From Sorghum bicolor (Eukaryota; Streptophyta; Magnoliopsida; Poales; Poaceae), in the NCBI RefSeq assembly GCF_000003195.3, contig NC_012878.2, forward strand, positions 10,342,386 through 10,406,385: a stretch of DNA of 64,000 nt, in the 5' to 3' direction. This document shows, piece after piece, positions 16,193 through 26,417 of the stretch. How positions within the stretch are numbered: the first letter of the stretch is position 1; every line of letters begins with the position of its first letter. The notes under the pieces are model-generated. The model did no database searches. It saw only the letters and a program-made list of their open reading frames with translations, and had not been told where the DNA came from. The translations under genes were made by a program, and so were the position numbers.

Positions 16193-17181
16193 CCGCGCGG
16201 GAGCGGGGTGAGGAAGGGGCCTTCTAGAGGCTTCTGGAAGGAGGCGGGGTTCGCCTGCGCTGCGTCGCGCGCGAGATCCGGGTGGGGAGTGGGACGGGAG
16301 CTGGACGCCGTGCGGACGGGAGAAGACCGCGACCGACGGAGAAGCCCGTTGCGGATCCGGTTGGATGTCCGGCTCCCTGTTTCGTTTGCTTACCGTCGTA
16401 ATTTACTTTGGGCGTTTGATTTGTGTCGTTATTAGGAGAGAAAAATATCAGATTTTCTAGATAAGTTCAAGCGAACATATTTTGTTTGTATCGTTTGATT
16501 TCTTGTTTCTCTTGAGCCTGATCGAGTTTAGATCATGTTTGATAGAATGTGCATATAGATAGAATTATCTTGTATCTATAATATAGTAACGGTAGAGTTT
16601 GGAGTCGATAATGATAGAGCTTAGAGCCACCTGCGTGCACGATCACTGGGCACGGTTTCCTAGGTTCTAGCACATGACGACCCTCGCTAAGCTTGTACAT
16701 GCCATGACCGTGGAGAAAAGAAGATCGCGCTATCTACAAAGAAGCGAAATTGCATTGTCTACTTCACCTCATCTTCCCCAGATCCGACGAGAAGAGGCTA
16801 GGCTCACTCATAGCGACCACATGGGAGGGGCACCACTACCACCATCATAGTAGGCATAAGGTATGTGCCTGATCAGGAGCCATGCTGGCGGCACTGCTCG
16901 TTCTAGGAAGCAGCGGTGGTAGAGCGCGCGTGTGGTGGTAGGCGCAAGGTGGACCACGTGTGGATGGGCATGTGTGGGTGGGTTCGTCGTTTTCATGGCG
17001 TGCATGCGGCAATAACGACAGGGCTGTAGTCGCGATAGCTGTGGCATGCCAAGGGCCAGGGTTGCACGATGGTGGCGACAACAGAGAAGAATACTCGGTG
17101 CGACGGCACCATGTACGCGCCCCGCTGACTCAGTGTGGCAGCAAAGAAGAAAGTGGTGGGCTGAGAGACATGACTCAAAGA
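16193..17181. other. MNS3 upstream region
   Basis: GC-rich to about 16380, consistent with the 5' leader and proximal promoter of MNS3 on the minus strand. No clear TATA box was identified. From 16400 to 17181 the sequence is mixed, with no convincing gene. Confidence 0.45.
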
Positions 17182-17714
17182 TAGAGATGTCAAAGGGGAA
17201 TTCTCCGTCGGGGAAAGTGCTTCCCTATCCCTGTCTCCATGGTGAAGAAACTTCCCTCATCCCCGTCCGCGCCAAATGTCACGAAGGAGATTTTCTCCCC
17301 ATCCCCGCCTCCGTGCGGGGAATAATCCCCGTGGGGTTTCCTGTATCCGCTTTAGTTTTTATCAATTTATGTGATGTTAACTATTCACATATTCACGAAT
17401 TATTATTAATGGTATACAAACAAATTCTTTCTACAAAGATTCGCATTTGAGACTAAGAAAGTGAAGGATTAGGATTTCAACTTTGCTTATATATCATAAT
17501 TATTAGACCTTGTAAGTATATGAGTCTTAAGAGTCGGGTCCCCGCAGGGGGCGGGAATGGGGGTATGCATACTATCCCCGACCCCGTGAATCCTGACGAG
17601 GACAACTTTAGCTCTGTTTAATTTTCTATAGGAGAAAAAATTATATCATTCCTAGTCTTTAATGGATGAATTCTCCGTGAGGAATCAGAGAACGGGAGGC
17701 CGTTTACATCTCTA
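17182..17714. mobile_element. Probable hAT-like MITE with TAGAGATGT ends
   Basis: TAGAGATGTCAAAGGGG at 17182 pairs with CCGTTTACATCTCTA ending at 17714 (inverted TAGAGATGTAAACGG). The interior contains repeated CCCCGT/CGGGGA motifs. The flanking 8-mers do not match well, so this is an old copy and the assignment is tentative. Confidence 0.6.
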
Positions 17715-18040
17715 CCCATCTTAGGCTCGTGTACTGAAGCCAGCTAGGCCGCTAAATATGGATTTTGTTTCTTCGGGCGCAGGAGAGGGAAGGATTTGCA
17801 TGCACACAGCCAGGGTCACAGGTGGACCCAAGAACCGTGTAGTAGAAAAGGCGAATTATTCTATTGAATTGACATTTTTTAAAACTTTAACTAAATACTT
17901 CCTCTATACTGGTATTAGAAGTCGCTTAGGACATGATTACACATACCAAGGAGTACCAAAGAGTGATTAATTAGGAGATAGTTTTCCTTCTTTGCCCTTA
18001 TTAAATATGGCTTTGGGTGCCTCCTATACAACAGATGTTC

Positions 18041-18106
18041 GTAGCCCTAGTTGGTAAGTGCTCTACGGCCCAAGACTTGAGGTCGAGTGTTTGAACTCGT
18101 TGGCCG
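18041..18106 (+). repeat. tRNA-like sequence, possible SINE head
   Basis: GTAGCCCTAGTTGGTAAG resembles a tRNA box A (TRGYNNANNNGG), and GGTCGAGTGTTTGAACTCG, 38 bases further on, resembles box B and a T-arm. It does not fold into a full tRNA with an acceptor stem that I can see, so it is read as a tRNA-derived retroposon start, not a tRNA gene. Confidence 0.35.
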
Positions 18107-19072
18107 TAATTTTTTTTGAGATTCAGGCAATTTGCATGGCTGCACGCTTGCGGGAGGTCTCCATCTCCATCTCCATTTCCGTGGCGACCTCCTCCGAGTC
18201 CGGCGTGGTCTCCATCTCCATCTTGGACTCCAGCGAGGCATCCATGGTGCGGCGCGTGGCGTGCGGCGCGTGAGCAGCGGTGTGCGCGTGTGGCGTGCGG
18301 CTTCTGGCGAGCGGCAAATAGGAGCAGCGGTGTGCGGCTTCCGACGAGCAGCCAGCAGGAGCGTGAGGTATGCAAGGGGAAACCAATATAATACTCTACG
18401 ACCCAAGGCTTGAGGTCGAGTGTTTGAACTCGTTGGCCGTAATTTTTTTTTGAGATTCAGGCAATTTGCATGGCTGCACGCTCGCGAGAGGTCTCCATCT
18501 CCATTTCCATGGCGACCTCCTCCGAGTCCGGCGTGGTCTCCATCTCCATCTTGGACTCCGGCGAGGCATCCATGGTGCGGCGCGTGAGCAGCGGTGTGCG
18601 CGTGCGGCGTGCGGCTTTTGGCGAGCGGCAAGTAGGAGCAGCGGTGTGCGGCTTCTGGCGAGCAGCCAGCAGGAGCATGAGGCATGCAAGGAGAAACCAA
18701 TATAATACTCTACGGCCCAAGGCTTGAGGTCGAGTGTTTGAACTCGTTGGCCGTATTTTTTTTGAGATTCAGGCAATTTGTATAGCTGCACGCTCGCGGG
18801 AGGTCTCCATCTCCATCTCCATTTCCGTGGCGACCTCCTCCGAGTCCGGCGTGGTCTCCATCTCCATCTTGGACTCCGGCGAGGCATCCATGGTGCGGCG
18901 CGTGAGCAGCGGTGTGCGCGTGCGGCGTGCGGCTTCTGGCGAACGGCGAGCAGGAGCGGCGTGTGCGCGTGTGGCGTGCGGCTTTTAGCGAGCGGCAAGT
19001 AGAAGCAGCGGTGTGCGGCTTCCGGCGAGCAGGCAGCAGGAGCGTGAGGCATGCAAGGAGAAACCAATATAA
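18061..19072. repeat. Three tandem repeats of about 310-350 bp
   Basis: Units start near 18061, 18396 and 18709, each with CTCTACGGCCCAAG or a variant. Each then has TTGAACTCGTTGGCCGTA, a (CCATCT)n-rich segment (GTCTCCATCTCCATCT) and a G+C-rich tail with GCGGTGTGCG. They differ by small indels; unit 3 carries an extra ~45-bp GC-rich stretch. Open frames across the array on both strands arise from the repeat and are not considered genes. Confidence 0.9.
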
Positions 19073-19308
19073 TAGTCTGTGGTCTGTCGCAAGAGACTGA
19101 AGAGCGAGTTCGCAAGAGACTGAACGGCGCGGCCTAGTAACGCGTGGCCGGGAAACCGATACGACGCCGCGCTATTAACGCGCGGCACGGGAGCCTAAGC
19201 GCAGGGGCAGCAACGTCCAATTTAGCTAAAACACGCCAGAACGTCTTCTTTTGATTCAAACTGTGCGGAGGTCGGAACGACATCTATTTTTCTAGTATGG
19301 AGGGAGTA

Positions 19309-19656
19309 TGTATAGAAATATACTAATAATTATGGTGATGCATAATAATAATTGTTATATTAATAATTGTATATATTTTATAAAAATAGTATGTTAGGAG
19401 ATACAAATGTAATATTTATGTAGCTTAATTAAAATTTTAAAATATTTGACTACGAGTATTCAAAAAACCAGATATGATTTTTTTGTGCCGGAACCGGAAG
19501 GTACAGTTGAGCACATCGATTGATAGCGGACCCAAATGGCGTTGGCCGTTGCGGGTCACATTCACAATCTTTGTGAGTTGCGACGGCGGCCGGCGGCGAC
19601 CCCTCCAACTCCCACCTTGGTATCGCCGCTGCTGCGCCGTTATCACCGTCGCAGCC
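19309..19656. promoter_or_regulatory. Upstream region of the Nudix gene
   Basis: AT-rich to about 19470, then increasingly GC-rich towards the ATG at 19657. It presumably contains the promoter and 5' leader. No clear TATA box was assigned. Confidence 0.4.
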
Positions 19657-22600
19657 ATGAGACCTCTCCTTACCCGCCTCTTCACCTCCACTCACATTGC
19701 CATGGCCTCCTCTTCCTTCTCTTCCTCTCCGTCTCGGCGGTTGGCCCATCTCACACGCCATCTCGCCTCCTCTTCTTCCAGCGAGCTCTCCTCAGTGGGC
19801 GCCCCTGCCGCGGCCGCCGCAGATGCCGTCCCCGCGAAAACCCCACGCTCGGCCCCCTCCAAGGTCCACGCCGCGGTGCTGGTCTGCCTCTTCGAGGACC
19901 CTAGCAGCGGGCCACGGGTCCTGCTTACAAAGCGCGCTTCCTCCCTCTCCTCCCACTCCGGTAGACACCATGATTCTGGCTAAAGCTTTTTCCCCTGTTG
20001 GATTTTTTTCTCTGGCCGATTCCTTCTGCTTCAATCAATTTCTTGACAATTGTAAGGGGAGGTGTCGTTACCCGGAGGGAAGGTGGAGGATGGGGACGCA
20101 GATCCGAAGGCCACAGCTCTACGGGAGGCGAAGGAGGAGATTGGACTGGACCCGGCCCTTGTTAATGTTGTCACAGTTCTTGAGCCTTTCTTATCAAAGG
20201 TAAGCTATAATTGTTGCTCCGGTACTAGCAGGAAATTTATGAAAGAGCTGTATGATTTTACTGACCATTTCTTGTGTAGAGTCGTATAAATATGGTATAG
20301 TGTAACAATGTATCAAATGAAACTATTTTTGATATATATAAGAGGATCGATCTCGACTCATTGCAGTGTAAAACCTCCTCAAGTATACATGCTTGCAGTT
20401 GCAGCATAGCAGAACAACAATTGTGATCAGGATATCTCTCTTGCTTGTTATATCATTTTGCAAATGAAAACATCAAAATTTGATGCCAAACTTTGATTGG
20501 AGGATTGAAAATTCTGATAGTAAACAATCAAATTTGCAAATGTTATCTGCAATTTCAATTAAAATCTTAAAATAAAATTCAAACTTAAATTCTAAAATTG
20601 TATGTCTTAATGTGGAAGATGTTTATGTGGTGGAATATTATTTCATTTTTCTTTATATATATCACATAACTTTTTGTGCTCTTTAACTAGATGCCATGTC
20701 ACCAATTATATTAGGGCAGTCCCAATGGAATATTTATGATAGTTTCTATCCCTATTAAATGTCCTGCTAGCTAAGCAAAAATTTGATGTGGCAATCTAAT
20801 TAATGAAGAAAGAGAGGGAAATCTGAAGAAATCGTTTCTTTAGAGAGAAACCAAGTCTACTCGTGAACCGAGGTACGAAGAAACCACTATTTTCACATTG
20901 CGAAGAAACAGGTGGTTTCTACGCCTACGTGCTGCTGCATTGTCGACCAGGCCACGGTTCTTGCCGCGCTCACCGCCATCGCCCACGCAGCGGTCACTGT
21001 GCCGCCGTCCGTCGTTGCCCAGGCCGCGCGTGTCCGTACAAGCCGCGCTCCGCAGTGTGGGAGATGAGAGCACGAGCTCATGCTGGTGACAGGGCCAAGC
21101 TCACCGACGATCTGGGAGCCGAGCTTTGCTGTGGCCGGTGGCCCAGCCCCTTGCCTAGTTGACGTCCAGCGGCCTCCCCTGCTGCTCCTCACCAGCTCTG
21201 CTTGTCTTGAGGAAGAAGAGAAGATGTGCTACTCCTTATCGTCAGGTGTCAGGACGAAGATGAAGTCCTCACCTGCTCTTCTCATGCTTATTGAGGAAGA
21301 AGAGAAGATGTGCTACACGGCTACTACTCACCGTTAGCAGATGGATTTGGGAGAGAGAAACAAGGAAAAAAAGGGCAATATTTATTAGAACCTGTGCATT
21401 GTATGAGATAGTTTCTATAGATGACGTAACTGCTATGGAAATCGTGTATAGTTTCTATCACTGGGACTGCCCTTAAGCCAATGGCCAGAATATTAAATGT
21501 ACAAGTATTGAGGCCTAAGAGGTCGATCTGAATATTTAGGGATGCAAGTGGTATAAGCTTATTGGTTTAGTTTGATAAGAATTAGAGCTTAGCAAATGGT
21601 TTTGGCCTAGCCATTGAAACCATGCCTACGGTAAGAAGCAGGGGAAGCAAGTGAGCATAAGTGAAGGCATAATAGGCCAAACATTTTTTCAAGAACTATT
21701 TATATCAAGGATAAATTCCCCAGTGACAAAGAAACTCTAGGTAGCGTTTGGTTGGGAGACAAGGTAGAGTGAGATGGTCCTAAGACAGTCCTATCTGATA
21801 TTTGGTTGAATGGGACAGGACTGTCCATGTTTTCTGCCTGACATGTGGGATTGGGGGCGGAGCTCGCCCGCGCAGCATGGACGACGGCGGAGCTCGCCCA
21901 CCTACGCCCGCGCTCGAGCGAACTAATGCTTGTCCCTGGTGGGATGACTCTGTCCCTGAAAAAAAAAGAGAGAACAGGAGTCACACAATCTAGGAATCAT
22001 ATTCCCTGGTGGGACATCTTCGACTCTGCATGTCTCAGAATCAAACACCATCTCGAAGTGGGATATCCCACCTAGGATGTCCCCGTCCCTCGAACCAAAC
22101 ACTACCTAAGGTAGGGGACCAAGTAATGCAACCTCAGAAATTAAAGGATTACATGTGCAATTTTCTCAAAAAAAGGAGAAAAATACAACGTTGGGGAAGC
22201 TCAGAAGGAGGAAGGTATTCTGAACTTATGACTGCACAAAATACTATGAACAAGAAATAAAACCAATTCCACTTTATAAGGATGTAAATATCAGTATTAA
22301 CCTACTATCAGGAAGAGGTGTACTACTGTTATGTAAAATCATTCAATCAAAATTAAGGAATTCTCAATGGTCATAACTGGTGAATATGTTGTCAAAGGTT
22401 TGTCTGCTGTCAAAGGGGGGTTGTTTCACCCTATTAATCATATCTTTTTTTTTTCTTTGCACAATCCACCCCTCCCTTTTGCGTGTTGATGTCTCTAAGA
22501 GGGGATGCTCAATGATCATTCAAATTCATGGGTTTACAAAGTCACCCAAGATCCATATGAAATACAAAACTGACCAAATGAAATCTTCCTCACCCTAGTC

Positions 22601-23400
22601 AAGCATAGGAAGTTTAGCTTTTACCTATGTCTGTATTACTGTTGCTAGCTGGAGGAAGCTTTCAGATTTTGCATCAGTCTTCCCTTTCAAAGCTTTACTC
22701 GTACCTTGGCTCCATCCTTTTGGAATTGGTGACAAGGAAAAAGCTTTTAATCAAATATTAAAAAAATGTCATGCAGGGATTGCTCCACTGAGTATATCAG
22801 TTTGACATGCATCTCTACTTTCTTATATAGTTATATCTATGATGTGGCACGTGCTTTTCTAATCTTTCAATGGAAATGCAAGCTGTCCAGTACTTATGCT
22901 GCACCTTTTCTTTTGCAGAACGGCCTCAACGTTGTTCCTGTAATTGGCATGATCTCAGATAAAGCCCTATTCAAGCCTGTCTTAAATAAAGCTGAAGTGG
23001 AGGACATCTTTGATGCACCTCTGGAGATGTTTCTAAAGGTAGTTGTTTCTCTACCATATGTTGTAGTGTAACAATGTTGTTGATGTTCCTTTCCTTTTTG
23101 CTTGTTAGTTTCCTTATAAGGTACGCATAAGAAAATTGCATCGCATAGTTTTCACTTGTATGGCATCAACAGGACGACCACCGGAGAACAAAACAAATGA
23201 GTTGGATGGGCATAGATATCCCTGTCCAGTTTTTCGACTACGAGGCAGATGGCAAAAGGTTTGTGATTTGGGGCTTAACTGCACACATCGTGACGCGTGC
23301 GGCGGCAGTCATTTTTGGGAGGAAACCATCATTTGACGAACTTCCCAGACCCAAATATGCAAGTGCACCTGTTGCTGGCACTAACGAGTCAAAACCCTGA
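19657..23400 (+). CDS. Nudix hydrolase, coenzyme A diphosphatase type
   Basis: Predicted to hydrolyse CoA or acyl-CoA to phosphopantetheine and adenosine diphosphate products. Four exons join in phase: 19657-19960, 20057-20199, 22919-23038 and 23173-23400, 264 aa. The CoA-pyrophosphatase signature is split by intron 1: LLTKRASSLSSHSG in exon 1 and EVSLPGGKVEDGDAD in exon 2, followed by the Nudix helix REAKEEIGLD with its metal-binding glutamates. The N-terminus (MRPLLTRLF, Ser/Ala/Arg-rich, no acidic residues before the domain) looks like an organelle targeting peptide; a second in-frame ATG lies 15 codons on. Plant NUDT15/NUDT22-type proteins are the closest class I know. Intron 2 (20200-22918) is 2.7 kb and carries two DNA transposons. 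Divergent from MNS3, about 3.5 kb away. Confidence 0.9.
20714..21472. mobile_element. PIF/Harbinger-like element in Nudix intron 2, TSD TTA
   Basis: GGGCAGTCCCAATGG at the left end pairs with CACTGGGACTGCCC at the right end. TTA at 20711-20713 and 21473-21475 is the target duplication. The 759-bp element has a GC-rich interior (about 20925-21190) and a duplicated GAGGAAGAAGAGAAGATGTG motif (about 21209 and 21292). No transposase; the GC-rich part may be captured host sequence. Confidence 0.8.
21738..22109. mobile_element. hAT-like MITE in Nudix intron 2
   Basis: TAGGTAGCGTTTGGTT at the left end pairs with AACCAAACACTACCTA at the right end. The interior is GC-rich around 21845-21925 with a duplicated GGCGGAGCTCGCCC motif. 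The target duplication is not clear. Confidence 0.6.
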
Positions 23401-24024
23401 TGCAGCATAATCTGGATGTAAGGGGCTGTTTTGGTTCGGATCTTGGTGCGTGAACCTTGTTTGGTTGTAGAATTATGTTTCCCACTAAGTGATAGCTGGG
23501 GAAGGTACCTAGATTTGCTTGGTATATTTATCTACAGAATATAGATAGATGTAAAATGTATTTTGAGTATAGCACAGCAAATAATATTGAAACATTTGCC
23601 TGTCTCATTTTGAGGTTCAGGCCTGGCGCTGCATTGTAAGAGGAAATGTACAGTAAACTCCAGAAAATATACTTATGCCACACTGTAGAAATTGAAGCTT
23701 GTGATGGCTATCATGGTAGAAGAGTACCTGCTACCAATGTCCTTATCCTTAGATTTAATGTTATTATATTCAGATACTCTTAGTCAATAGTTTTGACTGG
23801 CACATTTGTAGCCGCCCATTCTGTTGAACCTGCTAAATCAGTCAATATAGGCGATCACGCAGTTTGTTGACGCGGAGGGTCCTCGCTGAAAGCGACATGG
23901 AAACAGCTCCCTCCACTCACTCGTGATTGATTCCGGTTGTTATTAAATCAAATAAAGGTTAAATTAATAAATGATAAATAATAGGAGCAATAGCACACTC
24001 AACAAGGCAAGTCACCCACTACCA
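23401..24024. other. Nudix 3' UTR and intergenic spacer
   Basis: Downstream of the Nudix stop codon, including the probable 3' UTR (about 23401-23650). No further gene before the TAXIMIN promoter. Confidence 0.5.
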
Positions 24025-24032
24025 TATATAAA
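24025..24032 (+). promoter_or_regulatory. TATA box of the TAXIMIN gene
   Basis: TATATAAA lies 121 bp upstream of the TAXIMIN ATG at 24153, which would place transcription start near 24058-24062. Confidence 0.6.
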
Positions 24033-24152
24033 GTAATACAAAACAATGAGACCACCCTGTCAAATTAGATACAAACATTCAAGAATTGAGAAGGATCGCC
24101 TACAAATCAAGCAAGCAAAGGAATAGGGGAAAGGAAGACAAGGCAGCCCGTC

Positions 24153-24488
24153 ATGTGCTGCTGCGGCGACGGCGACGAGTGCCGGCCGCTGGGCTGGCTG
24201 CTGGGGCTGCCGTTCGCGCTGCTCGCCGTCCTCGTCTCCATCGTCGGCGCCATCATCTGGATCATCGGGTGGGGTAACCTTTCCTAACTTTACTTCGGTT
24301 TTTGCCTCGGCTTCCATGCGAATTCTCAGCGGCGACAACATGCCTTTGCCTGTGATCCGTGCAGGCTGCCCATCTCGTGCATCTGCCCGTGCTGCCTCTG
24401 CGTGACGGTGGTGCTGGAGGCGGCGGTGGAGCTCATCAAGGCGCCGCTGCACGTCATGACCTGGTTCACCTCCAAGATACCCTGCTAG
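24153..24488 (+). CDS. TAX: TAXIMIN-family signalling peptide
   Basis: Small cysteine-rich peptide of the TAXIMIN family; in Arabidopsis TAX1 affects lateral organ separation and in Taxus a homologue affects taxane metabolism. Two exons, 24153-24268 and 24365-24488, join in phase to give 79 aa. The sequence begins [20 protein letters not shown], has a hydrophobic stretch ([19 protein letters not shown]) that may act as signal peptide or membrane segment, then [14 protein letters not shown], and ends in the family-typical [17 protein letters not shown]. The intron is 96 bp with a GT donor and GTGCAG acceptor. The antisense open frame at 24060-24509 is a shadow. TAX1 and TAX2 cannot be told apart here. 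Confidence 0.92.
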
Positions 24489-25702
24489 ACAAAGTACTCG
24501 GAGTACCACGTCTAGGCTTCATTGTTTGCTACTAGCTCCATGTACGACGGGTCCATGTTAGGCGAGGATGATTCATGTGAGATAAATTGACTTCTGAATG
24601 TTTCTGTCGATCAGTATTCCTCTGCTTCTTGTGTTGTTTCCTCTTCTTCTTGTATTGTTTCCTCATGGCTTGATGATTTGAAGTTGAGAAGTTAGTCTGA
24701 TCACTAATGCGACTGCTTATCGCAGACGTGAACAATCAATTTGTTGGAGGTGACTGGTAACTGAATTAATTATAGTTAATTCTATGCTTACCTTTTTTTT
24801 TTCCTTCGTTTCCGCTCTTGTCAGTTTCGATTGTAACTTTCCATGGTGATGAGCACACGGGGTTCGTCAATTGCTGACATGAGGGACATATAGCTTCGTA
24901 TCGTAGCAATTCAGAGGCAGGAACAACGCTAGGATTCTACGAAGGCAGGAACCCGGCAGTAGCTAACTGCTAGTACTAGTAGCTACATACGAAATGGGTC
25001 AATGCATGAACAGGTTACACGAGGTTTCGGTGCAGAGCTGAATCTCAAGCGCGTCTAGAACGACAGAGCAGAGGAGGACTGCAATTATCCATCACCCTGC
25101 TTAGGCGCAGTTTTGGAGCAAAGTAGGAAAACAAGAGAGCTAGTTTAGGGGTTTGAACATCCAATATTCTAAGCCTTGTGATTTTTAGTGGCATACGTTA
25201 TATATGAGGGTATGTTTGAAACAAAAACGGAAATGCAAAAATCTTCAAGCACAAAGAGACCCGAACTATCAAGTCCTGTATAAGATCAAAGATGAGGCAA
25301 CCCTTTGGGTCACGGCAGGAGCTAAACATTTATCTAGACTCTTGTAGTAGTGTTCTTGATTTCATTTTTTTTCCTTCTACGAGGCGGCTTTGCCTTATGG
25401 TTTATAGAGTCTAGGGTGCCTTTCTAGGCTTTCTTCTCATAAATATAATGGGTAGCTCTCATTCTGGTTCCGTTTAAAAAAAGAATGCAAAATCTCAAAG
25501 CTTGTTTGGAACAAAATAATGCAAATTAGAGGAATGGAAACAAATACAGGAATAAAGTATAGCGAAAGTAAAAAATAGGATTCCAAAACACAACAATGCA
25601 TCCGTTGAGCTCTTTGGATTGTAGGAACACAGTGGAATCATCAAATGTTCCTAAGCAACAGATCAGTTACAACCATTGCTGCATTTTAGCGTAAGTATGT
25701 GC
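24489..25702. other. TAXIMIN 3' region and intergenic DNA
   Basis: TAXIMIN 3' UTR followed by non-coding DNA. A sequence ending GGTAGCTCTCATTCTGGTTC plus an A run at about 25450-25488 resembles a truncated LINE 3' end on the plus strand. Around 25500-25600 there are AGGAATA-type fragments like the 11780 MITE. No gene seen. Confidence 0.4.
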
Positions 25703-25710
25703 CTTGTGTG

Positions 25711-25986
25711 TAGGGATGAAAACGGTACGGATATTTTCCGACCGTATTCGAGACCGAATTCGTTTAGAGAGATTTAGATCTGTCCGTATCCGAGTCCGAA
25801 TGTTTAACATCCGATACCGTATCCGTATCCGAATACTTAAATCGTATATTTATGATGTCGACATCCAATCATATCTTATCCGACATGATTGACATTATCC
25901 GTATCCGAATCCGAATTTGATCAGAAATATAAAAATAAATATAATATCGGTGATATCCGTTCGTATCCGATCCGTTTTCATCCCTA
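25711..25986. mobile_element. hAT-type MITE with perfect 8-bp TSD
   Basis: TAGGGATGAAAACGG at the left end is perfectly inverted at the right end (CCGTTTTCATCCCTA). CTTGTGTG at 25703-25710 and 25987-25994 is an exact 8-bp target duplication, as in hAT. The 276-bp interior is built of CCGTATCCGAAT-type repeats. Confidence 0.92.
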
Positions 25987-26417
25987 CTTGTGTGTATTGT
26001 ACTTATTATAAATTTGGTTTGCTTATTCTAGCTCTCCATACTCTTGACTCTTGAGTGACACACTAACCCCTGTTTCAGGGGTTTGTTTGAAACAACTGGT
26101 TATCACCGAGCATGCTTTACACTCCAAACCTTTTCATTTCTACCTCCATTGGGACTTTTGTTGTCATTGATCACCAAAAACACTTCTATTACACTGCCTA
26201 GTTTCCTCTTCATGTATGGCGACAGAAGTTAGGAAGCCTTGCAGAACAATTGCACATCATTTTTTGACTGAACTGGAGGGGCCTGAGCCCCTGCAGGAAT
26301 TTATTGAAAAAACAACAAGAATCAAAACATAGTTACAGAATTACAGGGTTGTAAGCAGAGGGGCAGGATTAGGAGACAAAGAAAGAAAAGAAAAAATATA
26401 AAAACATCTGGAATCAA

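Larger units (their letters stand above)
17898..19306. mobile_element. 1.4-kb segment with Stowaway-like ends and tandem-repeat cargo
   Basis: The left end (CTTCCTCTATACTGGTATTA) and the complement of the right end (CTCCCTCCATACTAGAAAAA) are related inverted repeats, each bordered by TA (17896-17897 and 19307-19308). If they are the two ends of one element, it is far longer than usual Stowaways and holds the three-unit repeat at 18061-19072. Two independent fragments with similar ends are an alternative. Confidence 0.45.

Noticed and set aside
18041..18106. A functional tRNA gene
   Set aside because: Box A- and box B-like motifs exist but no acceptor stem or convincing anticodon arm could be formed.
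18047..19188. Long minus-strand open frames of 217 and 239 codons
   Set aside because: They run through the three tandem repeats and simply translate the repeat unit several times; no conserved protein content.
24060..24509. 149-codon minus-strand frame
   Set aside because: Antisense shadow of TAXIMIN exons and intron; the plus strand gives the complete peptide family signature.
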